From the NCBI RefSeq assembly GCF_023746615.1, contig NZ_CP082275.1, positions 2,728,001 to 2,792,000 of the forward strand: a stretch of 64,000 nt of DNA. Reading direction: 5' to 3'. Under the pieces are notes generated by a model. The model ran no database searches, was not told the DNA's origin, and saw only the letters and a list, made by a program, of their open reading frames with translations. Both the position numbers and the translations under genes were made by a program. This document shows, piece by piece, positions 53,015 to 61,506 of this stretch. This stretch comes from Grimontia kaedaensis (lineage in GTDB: Bacteria; Pseudomonadota; Gammaproteobacteria; Enterobacterales; Vibrionaceae). Every line of letters starts with the position of its first letter. The stretch's first letter is position 1.

Positions 53015-54082
53015 TTACTTGCCCTCACCCTTCGCCGTCAGATCGTTGACCTTGGTGCCGTCACGCATACTGACCAGACCTTGCACCACGATGCGATCGC
53101 CAATGTCTAAACCGCTTTCTATTGTGACCAAGTTGTCGATACGCGCACCCAGTTTCACCTCAGTACGGTGAGCAACGCCTTTTTCATCCACCAAATACAC
53201 AAAGCGTTTGGTGCCCGAGTACTCAATAGCCTGTACAGGGATCACCGCGCTCACCATAGGTGCAAAACCCATGGTCGCTTCCATCATCATACCCGGGCGC
53301 AACAGACGTTCGTCGTTCTTAATGACGATGCGCGCACGCAGGTTCAGGGAGTCATTGTTCACGCGTGAGTCAACGGCTGTGAGCTGACCTTCAAATGTCT
53401 TGCCGCGCCATGCTTTGGAATTGGCGACGACTTCGATGTCTTTGCTGAGCTCAGACAGGTATTGTTCAGGCACATTCACGTCTAATTGCATTTGGGAAAG
53501 ATCGTCGAGGTGCAGTAGTGATTCGCCCACGGACACCAGTTGGCCGCGGGTGATATCCACCAGACCGACGGTGCCATTGAACGGCGCTTTGATGAAACGA
53601 TCATCCAGATCGGCTTTAGCAGCATCCAAACGCGCTTTAGCAACGTCCACACTTGCTTGCTGGGCATCGAGTTCTGTTTTGGTCAGCGCGCCGCGCTTGT
53701 GCAGTTTGGAGAACTCCCTCAGCTTACGCAGTTCATCTTTGTGGAATGCCAGCGCCTCGGCCACTGCGGCTTCTGATTTGGCCGTATCCAGCGTCAGCAG
53801 CGGGTCGCCTTCCTTCACCTGTTGGCCAGCTTTCACGTAAACCGCTTCAATCTTGCCTGCCACTTCAGGGGCAATCACCACAGAGTTTTCGGACTTGAGG
53901 TTACCAATCAAAGAGAGGCTTCGCGCAACCGGGCGCGATTCAACTTGGGCAGTAGCGACTGCAATAGCGGGTCTTGCAGGACGCGCTGAAGGTTTGTCTG
54001 CGGCTTCGGTTTTACCCTGCCAGGCAAAATATCCGGCGGAGCCAAGCAACAAAACGGCAGCGAAAAGGACTTTATTTTTCAT
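53015..54082 (-). CDS. RND efflux periplasmic adaptor (membrane-fusion) protein
   Basis: The 355-residue protein starts at ATG 54082; a TTG 21 bases earlier is possible, and neither has a strong ribosome site. One N-terminal span (about 3-20) anchors it. The lipoyl-like part is VVIAPEVAGKIEAVYVKAGQQVKEGDPLLTLD, then a helical hairpin (80-140), FNGTVGLVDITRGQLVSVGE, a beta-barrel, and a membrane-proximal domain. It joins the pump to an outer-membrane channel. Confidence 0.9.
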   Translation of the reverse strand: MKNKVLFAAVLLLGSAGYFAWQGKTEAADKPSARPARPAIAVATAQVESRPVARSLSLIGNLKSENSVVIAPEVAGKIEAVYVKAGQQVKEGDPLLTLDTAKSEAAVAEALAFHKDELRKLREFSKLHKRGALTKTELDAQQASVDVAKARLDAAKADLDDRFIKAPFNGTVGLVDITRGQLVSVGESLLHLDDLSQMQLDVNVPEQYLSELSKDIEVVANSKAWRGKTFEGQLTAVDSRVNNDSLNLRARIVIKNDERLLRPGMMMEATMGFAPMVSAVIPVQAIEYSGTKRFVYLVDEKGVAHRTEVKLGARIDNLVTIESGLDIGDRIVVQGLVSMRDGTKVNDLTAKGEGK

Positions 54083-54332
54083 TTTATTAACCGTAAATAA
54101 CAACTCGCGATAGTCTACTCTATGCCTATCCTGCGTGCGGTAAAGAAATGTAAATCCAGTAAAAGATTTGCCTGCAAGCAGTTGGCGGAAAGAGGCACTC
54201 TGAATTCCATCTGAGTACCCAATAAAACCCCGGTTGGATTCCCAAAACGCGGTAAAATTCCCTGTTTCCTGTCAATCAACTGTTTCAACGCCGAAAAAAC
54301 CAGCAAACGCGCGGCATTTTCGAGAAAAGTGC

Positions 54333-54360
54333 TTTACAGACATGCTTCGTTTGATAATAT
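54333..54360 (+). promoter_or_regulatory. Promoter of the tRNA-Tyr array
   Basis: TTTACA, 16 bases, TAATAT, followed by a GC-rich discriminator (CGCCCCGC) as in stringently controlled stable-RNA promoters; the first tRNA begins 16 bases later. Confidence 0.65.
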
Positions 54361-54376
54361 TCGCCCCGCACAGCGT

Positions 54377-54461
54377 GGTGGGATTCCCGAGTGGCCAAAG
54401 GGATCAGACTGTAAATCTGACGGCTCCGCCTTCGAAGGTTCGAATCCTTCTCCCACCACCA
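54377..54461 (+). tRNA. tRNA-Tyr(GTA), copy 1
   Basis: This is an 85-base class II tRNA with long variable arm, anticodon GTA at 54411-54413, GGTTCGAATCC T-arm and encoded CCA end. Confidence 0.97.
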
Positions 54462-54526
54462 TCTTTCAGCTTCATTGCGATGTTCGTTTGATTTCCGCGG
54501 TGCAGCATACAACTAGAATAACTCGT

Positions 54527-54611
54527 GGTGGGATTCCCGAGTGGCCAAAGGGATCAGACTGTAAATCTGACGGCTCCGCCTTCGAAGGTTCGAATCCTTC
54601 TCCCACCACCA
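54527..54611 (+). tRNA. tRNA-Tyr(GTA), copy 2
   Basis: Identical to copy 1, exactly 150 bases further on, with CCA encoded. Confidence 0.97.
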
Positions 54612-54676
54612 TCTTTCAGCTTCTCCGCGATGTTCATTTGATTTCCGCGGTTCAGCATACAATCAGAATAACTCGT

Positions 54677-54761
54677 GGTGGGATTCCCGAGTGGCCAAAG
54701 GGATCAGACTGTAAATCTGACGGCTCCGCCTTCGAAGGTTCGAATCCTTCTCCCACCACCA
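54677..54761 (+). tRNA. tRNA-Tyr(GTA), copy 3
   Basis: Identical to copy 1, 150 bases after copy 2, with CCA encoded. Confidence 0.97.
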
Positions 54762-54826
54762 TCTTTCAGCTTCTCCGCGATGTTCGTTAGATTTCCGCAG
54801 TGCAGCATACAACTAGAATAACTCGT

Positions 54827-54911
54827 GGTGGGATTCCCGAGTGGCCAAAGGGATCAGACTGTAAATCTGACGGCTCCGCCTTCGAAGGTTCGAATCCTTC
54901 TCCCACCACCA
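54827..54911 (+). tRNA. tRNA-Tyr(GTA), copy 4
   Basis: Identical to copy 1, 150 bases after copy 3, with CCA encoded. A terminator follows. Confidence 0.97.
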
Positions 54912-54917
54912 TCATTA

Positions 54918-54946
54918 AAAAAGCCAGCTCATTGAGCTGGCTTTTT
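54918..54946. terminator. Terminator of the tRNA array (bidirectional)
   Basis: A 13-bp perfect stem AAAAAGCCAGCTC / GAGCTGGCTTTTT has a 3-base loop. It also serves yqjG on minus. Confidence 0.94.
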
Positions 54947-54959
54947 GCTTTCCTGCAAA

Positions 54960-55922
54960 CTACACGCTTTCACGACCATGTGGCGTGGTCAAATCCTGCA
55001 CTGGCCCTTTTGGCACAACACGAGTTGGGTTGATGTTGGCGTGGCTGTAGTAATAGTGACGCTTGATGTATGGCATATCGACCGTCTCGGCCACACCCGC
55101 AACCTGATATAACTCTTTCAGATAACCGAAGATGTGCTCATATTGGGCTATCTGCTGACGGTTACATTTGAAATGTCCCACGTATACCGGGTCAAAACGC
55201 ACCAGCGTGGTAAAGGCGCGCCAGTCAGCCTCTGTAATTTGATCGCCTGCCAGGTAACGGTTGTTCGCCAAATGCGCATCCACTTTGTCCAATGCAGCAA
55301 AAAGATTGTCGAACGCTTCTTCATAAGCTTCTTGCGTGGTGGCAAAACCACAGCGGTACACGCCGTTATTGATGTTTGGGTAAACATAATCGTTCCACTC
55401 ATCAATCACACTACGCAGCGTTTCTGGGTAAAAATCTTCCGTGTTACCTGTTACTTCGTTGAATGCAGTGTTGAGCATGCGGATGATTTCAGACGACTCA
55501 TTGCTGACAATGGTTTCAGTTTTCTTGTCCCACAGCACAGGCACGGTAACGCGCCCGGTGTAATCAGACTTCGCCTTGGTGTAAAGCTGATGCACATAGT
55601 TAAAGCCATAGAGTGACTCAGGCTCATCAAACTGCCAGCCTTTCTCCATCATGTCAGGACTCACCACAGATACGGTAATGTGCTCTTCAAGGCCTTTCAG
55701 TTTACGAAAAATCAGCGTGCGGTGAGCCCATGGGCAAGCAAGCGATACGTACAGATGATAGCGACCAGATTCAGCCTTAAAACCGCTCTCTCCCGATGGA
55801 CCCGCTTCACCGGTTGCCGTCACCCAAGAGCGGAAACCTGCATCCTCTCGCACGAATTTACCACCAGATGATTTGGTGTCATACCAGACGTCATGCCAAA
55901 CACCTTCCACTAATTTGCCCAT
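54960..55922 (-). CDS. yqjG: Glutathionyl-hydroquinone reductase (YqjG, Xi-class GST)
   Basis: The 320-residue protein starts at ATG 55922, with AAGGAG seven bases upstream. It has the catalytic Cys in SLACPWAHRTLIFRKLKGL, TVPVLWDKKTETIVSNESSEI, and a helical C-terminal GST domain with AGDQITEADWRAFTTLVRFD. It reduces glutathionylated hydroquinones in the cytoplasm using glutathione. Length fits the family. Confidence 0.92.
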   Translation of the reverse strand: MGKLVEGVWHDVWYDTKSSGGKFVREDAGFRSWVTATGEAGPSGESGFKAESGRYHLYVSLACPWAHRTLIFRKLKGLEEHITVSVVSPDMMEKGWQFDEPESLYGFNYVHQLYTKAKSDYTGRVTVPVLWDKKTETIVSNESSEIIRMLNTAFNEVTGNTEDFYPETLRSVIDEWNDYVYPNINNGVYRCGFATTQEAYEEAFDNLFAALDKVDAHLANNRYLAGDQITEADWRAFTTLVRFDPVYVGHFKCNRQQIAQYEHIFGYLKELYQVAGVAETVDMPYIKRHYYYSHANINPTRVVPKGPVQDLTTPHGRESV

Positions 55923-56065
55923 ATCCAATCTCCTTATGTTGTTGAGAAGAGTATATGAGAAGGATAAGGAGATGTCGGCAGGAGGGTTTCGTCAGAGTCA
56001 TTCGAAAATTTGGAACAATAGTAAAATGACCCCGGCGGGACTGCTACCGGGATCAGGGGGAGAGA

Positions 56066-56500
56066 TTAGGATTTGCCGCCGAGCATGTAAATACTGAAGC
56101 TAATATCCAAGGCAGTACTACCATCAGGGAAGGTCTCATTGATCAGGATATCTTCACCCTCGATCTTGAACCTAATAGTGGGATCCTGCGCCTGATCTCG
56201 CCAACGGCCGTCTTTTCCTTGCGCCCAAACAGCACGTGTTTTGTCGATTTTGCAGCGATAATGCCATTTCTTGCCATCATCTGGCCGCTTGTAGGAGATA
56301 TGAAAAACATCCTTTTCTGTCTCTGGCTCTACGACCTTTTTATCAACCATCATGATAGAAGGACTTTTCCCTTTGATAGCAGCCAAACTCGCCCGACAGA
56401 TTTGTTCTTGTGTGAAATCGCCGTACTCACTGCACCCAGCCACCAAAGTCATTGTCAGTGAAGCCACCGACACTTTCACCAATGAAACTGTGTTCATCAT
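56066..56500 (-). CDS. Lipoprotein of unknown function
   Basis: The 144-residue protein starts at ATG 56500 after AGGGAG. A signal peptide with lipobox LVAGC (Cys23) is followed by DFTQEQICRASLAAIKGK and a beta-rich part with HISYKRPDDGKKWHYRCKI. Two cysteines in the mature part (QIC, YRC) may form a disulfide. No family recognised. Confidence 0.7.
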   Translation of the reverse strand: MMNTVSLVKVSVASLTMTLVAGCSEYGDFTQEQICRASLAAIKGKSPSIMMVDKKVVEPETEKDVFHISYKRPDDGKKWHYRCKIDKTRAVWAQGKDGRWRDQAQDPTIRFKIEGEDILINETFPDGSTALDISFSIYMLGGKS

Positions 56501-56706
56501 TTGCGCTCCCTTCGCTCAAAAACCGATAACACCTTGAGTGTCCGAAGATTCTTTTCTTTACAATCATAGTTGCAATAAGTAGATATCGCTTTACAAATGG
56601 GACGAAATTGCATCGTTAATAAGACACTAATATTCTGCGAGCGGTTGTAATTTCAGATAAACTGATCAGCACTCAACAGACTTCAGACAAAGAGAAGTAA
56701 ATCAGC

Positions 56707-57513
56707 ATGAAAGTCATTTCTTTTAATATCAATGGATTGCGCGCCCGCCTTCACCAACTTCAGGCGCTGATTGAAAAGCACCAGCCAGACGTTATCGGTC
56801 TGCAGGAAATCAAGGTTCATGATGAAGCCTTTCCTGTCGAAGACGTCGAAGCGATGGGCTACAAAGTCTATTTCCATGGTCAAAAGGCGCATTACGGGGT
56901 TGCAATGCTCTGTAAGCAAGAGCCACTGAAAGTACAAAAAGGCTTTCCGACCGACGAGGAAGATGCACAGCGCCGTATGATCATGGCAACGTTCAAAAAT
57001 GACGATGGCAGTGAAGTGACAGTGTTGAACGGTTACTTTCCTCAGGGTGAAAACATCGCCCACGAAACCAAGTACCCTGCCAAGCGCAAGTTCTACAAAG
57101 ATCTAATGACCTATCTCAATACCTCACACAGCAATGACGAGAAACTGATTGTTATGGGTGACATCAACATCAGCCCGATTGATTTGGACATCGGTATTGG
57201 TGAAGTGAACCGTAAGCGCTGGCTAAAAACCGGTAAGTGTTCTTTCCAGCCCGAAGAACGTGAAATGCTGGCAGCGTTGATGAATTGGGGCTTTATAGAC
57301 ACCTTCCGCCAGCAGTTCCCAGATGTCCACGACAAGTTCTCGTGGTTCGATTACCGCTCCCGCGGTTTTGACGACAACCGTGGCCTGCGTATCGATGTGA
57401 TTCTGGCCACCCCTTCACTGGCGGCAGACTGCACGGATACGGGTATCGATTACGAGCTGCGTGGTATCGAGAAACCTTCCGACCACGCGCCGATCTGGGC
57501 GGAGTTTAGGTAG
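56707..57513 (+). CDS. xthA: Exodeoxyribonuclease III
   Basis: The 268-residue AP endonuclease/3'-exonuclease has MKVISFNINGLRARL, GLQEIKV (metal Glu), YFPQGEN, GDINISPIDLDIG (catalytic Asp/Asn), DVHDKFSWFDYRSR and a final SDHAPIWAEF with the catalytic His. It repairs abasic and 3'-blocked DNA ends. A terminator follows, embedded in a CCTAGG-rich repeat. Confidence 0.95.
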   Translation: MKVISFNINGLRARLHQLQALIEKHQPDVIGLQEIKVHDEAFPVEDVEAMGYKVYFHGQKAHYGVAMLCKQEPLKVQKGFPTDEEDAQRRMIMATFKNDDGSEVTVLNGYFPQGENIAHETKYPAKRKFYKDLMTYLNTSHSNDEKLIVMGDINISPIDLDIGIGEVNRKRWLKTGKCSFQPEEREMLAALMNWGFIDTFRQQFPDVHDKFSWFDYRSRGFDDNRGLRIDVILATPSLAADCTDTGIDYELRGIEKPSDHAPIWAEFR

Positions 57514-57516
57514 ATC

Positions 57517-57666
57517 AGGGCCTAGGAAGAGAAGGACCTAGGTCCTAGGGAAAAGCCAAAGCCCAAAAAGAAAAACCGCCATTCACTGGCGGTTTTTTGT
57601 ATCTAGCTCTTCCTAGGACCTTTCTTTTCCCAGGACCTAGGGCCTTTCTATTTCCTAGGACCTACT
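57517..57666. repeat. CCTAGG-rich inverted repeat cluster around the xthA terminator
   Basis: Six CCTAGG sites lie within about 140 bases (57521, 57537, 57544, 57612, 57636, 57654). The left arm with AGAGAAGGACCTAGG is roughly the inverse of the right arm (CCTAGGACCTTTCTTTTCCC), and the terminator lies between the arms. A seventh site lies in the hairpin at 49842. Confidence 0.75.
57572..57596. terminator. Terminator between xthA and the amino acid ABC operon
   Basis: The stem is AAAACCGCC / GGCGGTTTT with a 7-base loop, A-run before and T-run after. Both strands converge here. Confidence 0.93.
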
Positions 57667-57667
57667 C

Positions 57668-58390
57668 TTAAGACTCCAACGGTCTCAAATGTCTGTGCCA
57701 GCGGTGCTCTAGGCGTTTAAAGCCATAAACAATGGCGAAGGTCAGACACAGGTAGATAGCCGCCACAAACAGGAAGGCATCAAATGGCGCGTAAAAGCGT
57801 GCATAGATGTCCCTTGCTGCGCCTGTAAGGTCGATGATGGTCACGACCGACGCAATCGAGCTTGCATGCAGCATGAAGATAACTTCGTTGCTGTACGCTG
57901 GCAGTGCGCGACGGAATGAAGATGGCAAGATGATGCGGCGCAGAATCGTAAAGCGCGACATGCCGTAAGCCTTGCCTGCTTCGATTTCACCTGCAGGTGT
58001 TGCCACCATGGCACCACGGAGGATTTCCGTTGTGTATGCGGCCGTGTTCAACACAAAAGCAAACAGACATGGATAGAAAGCATCTTCAACAACGGCCCAG
58101 AACATACTTTGTTGAATACCTTCAATGGTCGCTACACCGTAATAAATCAGGTAAAGCTGGATAAGCAGCGGCGTGCCACGGAAGATGTAAACGTAAATCC
58201 AAACCGGACGATTAATCCAAGGGTTCTTTGAAGTTCTCGCTACCGCCAGTGGTACCGACAGAATAAGACCCAGTACCAGAGACAGAAATACCAATTGGAC
58301 TGTCACTGTCAGACCACTCCAATAGTGGAGAATGGTGGTCGACGTGAAGATATCGTTTTGGTCGAGGTAAGCATAAATTGATTCTAACAT
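57668..58390 (-). CDS. Basic amino acid ABC permease, HisM/ArtM type
   Basis: The 240-residue protein starts after AAGGAG. It has about five spans; VWIYVYIFRGTPLLIQLYLIYYG and the coupling loop GEIEAGKAYGMSRFTILRRIILP are typical of polar amino acid permeases. LPAYSNEVIFMLH matches HisM/AotM closely. Partner of the next gene, 11 bases apart. Substrate probably arginine, ornithine, lysine or histidine. Confidence 0.88.
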   Translation of the reverse strand: MLESIYAYLDQNDIFTSTTILHYWSGLTVTVQLVFLSLVLGLILSVPLAVARTSKNPWINRPVWIYVYIFRGTPLLIQLYLIYYGVATIEGIQQSMFWAVVEDAFYPCLFAFVLNTAAYTTEILRGAMVATPAGEIEAGKAYGMSRFTILRRIILPSSFRRALPAYSNEVIFMLHASSIASVVTIIDLTGAARDIYARFYAPFDAFLFVAAIYLCLTFAIVYGFKRLEHRWHRHLRPLES

Positions 58391-58401
58391 TCCGTGTCTC
58401 C

Positions 58402-59103
58402 TTAGCCTCTTACTACACCAGCACTGAACTTACGCTCCAAACGCTTGAGTCCAAGCTCAGAGATAGAGGTGATCAGCAGGTAGACCATTGCGACCGGAAT
58501 AAAGAACTTGAACGGTTCGTTAACCGCACCAGCGGCTTCTTTGGCAAGGCGCGTCATGTCCGCTAAACCAATCACTGAAACCAGTGCTGTTGTCTTCACC
58601 AGCACCAGCCAGTTGTTACCAATCCCCGGAAGCGCATGGCGCATCATTTGTGGGAACATGATGCGACGGAAGATCATCCAGGGGCTCATGCCATACGCAG
58701 TCCCTGCTTCCAACTGACCACGGTCAACCGCCAGAAATGCACCGCGGAAGGTTTCAGCCATGTAAGCACCGAAGATAAAGCCAATCGTCGAAACACCGGC
58801 AGTAAACTCATTGATGTTGATGAACATATCAATTTCATACTTTTCGTAAAGCCAGTCAGAGAAGTTGTTCATCATGATTTGAGCGCCGAAGAAAATCAGC
58901 AGCATCAACACCAGATCGGGTACACCCCGAACCACGGTGGAATAAACCGTTGCCACACCTCGGGCAAAACGGTTCTTAGAAAGTCGCGCCAATGCGGTTA
59001 CCAATCCCAGTAACACCGCAATCACAGCAGAAAGCACCGCCAATTCGACGGTTAATATTGCGCCCATGAAAATGGAAGGGCCATAACCATGCAGATCTAA
59101 CAT
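58402..59103 (-). CDS. Basic amino acid ABC permease, HisQ/ArtQ type
   Basis: The 233-residue protein starts at ATG 59103, directly after AGGAGGAAAGG; the frame extends 15 bases further without a better site. VYSTVVRGVPDLVLMLLIFFG and the loop GQLEAGTAYGMSPWMIFRRIMFPQ mark the family. Together with the HisM/ArtM-type protein it forms the channel. It is separated from the binding protein gene by 396 bases that carry a terminator and an ERIC element. Confidence 0.88.
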   Translation of the reverse strand: MLDLHGYGPSIFMGAILTVELAVLSAVIAVLLGLVTALARLSKNRFARGVATVYSTVVRGVPDLVLMLLIFFGAQIMMNNFSDWLYEKYEIDMFININEFTAGVSTIGFIFGAYMAETFRGAFLAVDRGQLEAGTAYGMSPWMIFRRIMFPQMMRHALPGIGNNWLVLVKTTALVSVIGLADMTRLAKEAAGAVNEPFKFFIPVAMVYLLITSISELGLKRLERKFSAGVVRG

Positions 59104-59184
59104 CCTTTCCTCCTGCACGAATAAACCGATAGCGAAACTACCGCTTTATGGATCTTGTATTCAGTTTTCGCTTATCAGTCAAAA

Positions 59185-59203
59185 GGGAGCGAATCCCGCT
59201 CCC
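59185..59203 (-). terminator. Terminator inside the ABC operon
   Basis: On the minus strand GGGAGCG / CGCTCCC with a 5-base loop is followed by TTTTG. It lies between the binding protein and permease genes and would reduce permease expression. Confidence 0.75.
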
Positions 59204-59214
59204 CCTAGAGCTTT

Positions 59215-59241
59215 ATCAGCCCCCAAAATCAGAGGGCTGAT
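59215..59241. repeat. Second hairpin in the ABC operon
   Basis: ATCAGCCC / GGGCTGAT is a perfect 8-bp stem just upstream of the terminator (minus strand sense); possibly an mRNA-stabilising structure for the binding-protein transcript. Confidence 0.6.
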
Positions 59242-59383
59242 GACTCTGCCATGTGTTGCCATTTAGGCTTAGCAGAGTTCCTGCAAAGTAGTTGGTGAGT
59301 ATTTTTCCAACTATAGATTGCTGTAAATAGATTGTGCTGTATCAAGTCAGTACCAACTATGCCCAGCAATCCAATCTGCAACG

Positions 59384-59489
59384 TAGTTGGAGCTAGAGCA
59401 AGGCGCCGAGCACGTGAATCCCCATGAGCATAGGTTTCCTATGTGATTGGGGTGAGCGCGCGCAAGCAACGCAGCTATCGCTCCAACTA
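59384..59489. repeat. ERIC-type intergenic repeat
   Basis: GTGAATCCCCATGAGCATAG and ATGTGATTGGGGTGAGCG match the central arms of the ERIC consensus, and TAGTTGGAGC / GCTCCAACTA form the ends. The 106-base element lies just behind the binding protein stop. ERIC copies are known in enterobacteria and Vibrio. Confidence 0.85.
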
Positions 59490-59499
59490 AGAAGCAGAT

Positions 59500-60264
59500 T
59501 TACATTTTGATATCGTAGGCAAAGTACTTCTTACGAATCTCGTCATACGTACCGTTTGCTTTCACCTGAGACAGAGACTCGTTAAAGATCGCTGCCAGGT
59601 CTTTGTCACGCTTACGGAATGCTGCTGCTACACCGTTACCCAGTTGAACGTTGTCACCCACTGCTTCGAAGTTGTCGCCGTCTTTACCGCCCAGGATTGA
59701 AGATTCACCTACTGGGAAGTCGATAAGAACGATATCCAGACGACCACCTTGCAGATCCAGAACCAGATCATCACCTGTGGTGTAACGCTTCACTTCGGCT
59801 ACTTTGCCGAAAGTATCAGTCGCGTAGTTGTCTTGGATGGTACCGCGCTGAACGCCAATACGTTTACCTTTTAGTGATGCTACATCTGCTGGGTTCAGAC
59901 CTGAACCTTTTGGCGCAAAGAAGCCACTTGGGGTGTTGTAGTATGGTTCTGAGAACAATACCTGCTTGGCACGCTCTTCAGTGATCGACATTGACGAGAA
60001 AATTACGTCGTACTTACGTGCTTGCAGACCTGGAATGATGCCGTCCCATGCTTGGATAACCCAACTACAGTTCAGTTTCGCGTTTTCACATACAGCGTTA
60101 CCCAGATCCACTTCGAAACCAGTCAGCGTGCCGTCTGGTGCTTTGTATTCGAATGGTTCATAAGGCACATCCACAGCGATGCGTACGTCTTTCCAGTCTT
60201 TTGCCTGAACCGCTGTCGCGCCCAGTGCAGCCGTAACAGCAGCAGCAACTAACCATTTTTTCAT
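59500..60264 (-). CDS. Basic amino acid-binding periplasmic protein (LAO/HisJ/ArtI type)
   Basis: The 254-residue protein starts after AAGGAG, with a signal peptide to AVQA (about 21). The start of the mature part, VRIAVDVPYEPFEYKAPDGTLTGFEVDL, and WDGIIPGLQARKYDVIFSSMSITEERAKQV are the ligand-binding segments of the family, with Asp in GFEVDLG and Arg/Thr sites expected for the amino acid backbone. C-terminal YDEIRKKYFAYDI. It captures arginine, ornithine, lysine or histidine. Confidence 0.9.
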   Translation of the reverse strand: MKKWLVAAAVTAALGATAVQAKDWKDVRIAVDVPYEPFEYKAPDGTLTGFEVDLGNAVCENAKLNCSWVIQAWDGIIPGLQARKYDVIFSSMSITEERAKQVLFSEPYYNTPSGFFAPKGSGLNPADVASLKGKRIGVQRGTIQDNYATDTFGKVAEVKRYTTGDDLVLDLQGGRLDIVLIDFPVGESSILGGKDGDNFEAVGDNVQLGNGVAAAFRKRDKDLAAIFNESLSQVKANGTYDEIRKKYFAYDIKM

Positions 60265-60364
60265 CTTTCTGTCTCCTTATGGAAATATTGTCCAGATGGC
60301 GTAACTCCTTTGCCATCTGCCTTGTGCGTTTTAACGCGTTGGGGCTTTCGTATTAAAAAATTGC

Positions 60365-61135
60365 TCAGTAAATCGAAGAGATAAACTGTTGTAATCGCTC
60401 CGACTCAGGATTAGTAAATAGCTTAGCTGGGTCGCCCTGCTCTTCCACTAAACCTTGGTGTAAGAACATCACATGGTTGGAAACGTCACGTGCGAAAGCC
60501 ATTTCGTGAGTCACGACCAGCATGGTACGACCTTCTTCAGCGAGAATTTTCATGACATTGAGGACTTCGCCCACCAATTCCGGGTCGAGCGCCGAGGTCG
60601 GTTCGTCAAACAGCAGCACTTCTGGCTCTACTGCCAGCGCGCGCGCAATCGCTGCACGCTGTTGTTGACCGCCTGAAAGGTGTCCTGGGTAGTAATCGCG
60701 ACGTTCCCACAGACCAACACGTTGTAAGAAGGCTTCTGCCCGCTCCATCGCTTCCGCTTTTGGTACACCAAGAACATGAATAGGTGCTTCAATGACGTTT
60801 TCAAGAACAGTCATGTGGGACCAAAGGTTGAAACCCTGAAACACCATGGCTAAACGCGAACGAATACGTTGAACCTGTCTCTCACTGACGGGGACGGCTT
60901 CGCCATGACGGCCGTTCTTCATTTCGATCAGTTCGCCATTAACCCAAATCTCGCCCGCGGTTGGGGTTTCCAGCAAATTGATACAACGAAGGAAGGTACT
61001 TTTACCTGAACCGGAAGATCCGATAATAGAGATGACATCGCCACGGTGTGCGTCCAGTGAGATACCTTTTAATACTTCGTGTTGACCAAAGGTCTTGTGA
61101 AGGTCTTTGACTTGCAGCGCTACTGCTTCCGTCAT
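60365..61135 (-). CDS. Basic amino acid ABC ATPase, HisP/ArtP type
   Basis: The 256-residue protein starts after AGGAGTC. Walker A GSSGSGKST, then the HisP-like insertion with GEAVPVSERQVQRIRSRLAMVFQ, signature LSGGQQQR, Walker B VLLFDEPTSALDPEL and switch His VVTHEM. The insertion and length resemble HisP and AotP more than E. coli ArtP. First gene of the operon, 100 bases before the binding protein gene. Confidence 0.9.
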   Translation of the reverse strand: MTEAVALQVKDLHKTFGQHEVLKGISLDAHRGDVISIIGSSGSGKSTFLRCINLLETPTAGEIWVNGELIEMKNGRHGEAVPVSERQVQRIRSRLAMVFQGFNLWSHMTVLENVIEAPIHVLGVPKAEAMERAEAFLQRVGLWERRDYYPGHLSGGQQQRAAIARALAVEPEVLLFDEPTSALDPELVGEVLNVMKILAEEGRTMLVVTHEMAFARDVSNHVMFLHQGLVEEQGDPAKLFTNPESERLQQFISSIY

Positions 61136-61506
61136 GCGCTTGACTCCTGTCTTTCTGTTTGCACGCCGAGCTTAATTTGAGTGCCAACCTCATTCCAAAT
61201 TTGTGTGGGCACTCTTTTTTATATGGCTTAGTGGTACGAGTTCAGAGTAACTATGGCGTAAATTGTCATTTTCTGCCGTGCCACAACACATTTCACTACT
61301 GAGGCTCGTTTATCTGAAAATAACATCCATCAGTTTCAACAGCAACAATTTGTTAACCTTTAAGTGAATAAAAAATAAGTCATTTTCAATGCATAATTAA
61401 ACACAATGAGTGCTTTATCAAGAGTTGAATCGATTGATGGTTTTAAGTGGTTAGTGTAGGGTGTATTTCGATAAAAATTTGCTTGTAGATCAATATTGAG
61501 AGAGCT
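61136..61506. other. Divergent promoter region with one hairpin
   Basis: 371 AT-rich bases lie between the ABC operon and the CBP-like gene. GAGTGCC (61179-61185) pairs with GGCACTC (61208-61214), followed on plus by six T; it may be a leader hairpin of the ABC operon on minus or a stray terminator on plus. Nothing else was recognised. Confidence 0.55.

Larger units (their letters stand above)
54377..54911 (+). repeat. 150-bp tandem unit: tRNA-Tyr plus spacer
   Basis: The four tRNAs are separated by three spacers of 65 bases that differ at only a few positions (each contains TTTCCGC and AGCATACAA). The unit therefore arose by tandem duplication and is probably transcribed as one precursor. 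Confidence 0.9.

Noticed and set aside
54377..54911. Four repeats with similar spacing as a possible CRISPR-like array
   Set aside because: The repeats are full tRNA genes and the spacers are nearly identical.
54329..55033. Open frames with repeated GGIPEWPKGSDCKSDG across the tRNA region
   Set aside because: They are translations of the four tRNA-Tyr genes and spacers, not proteins.
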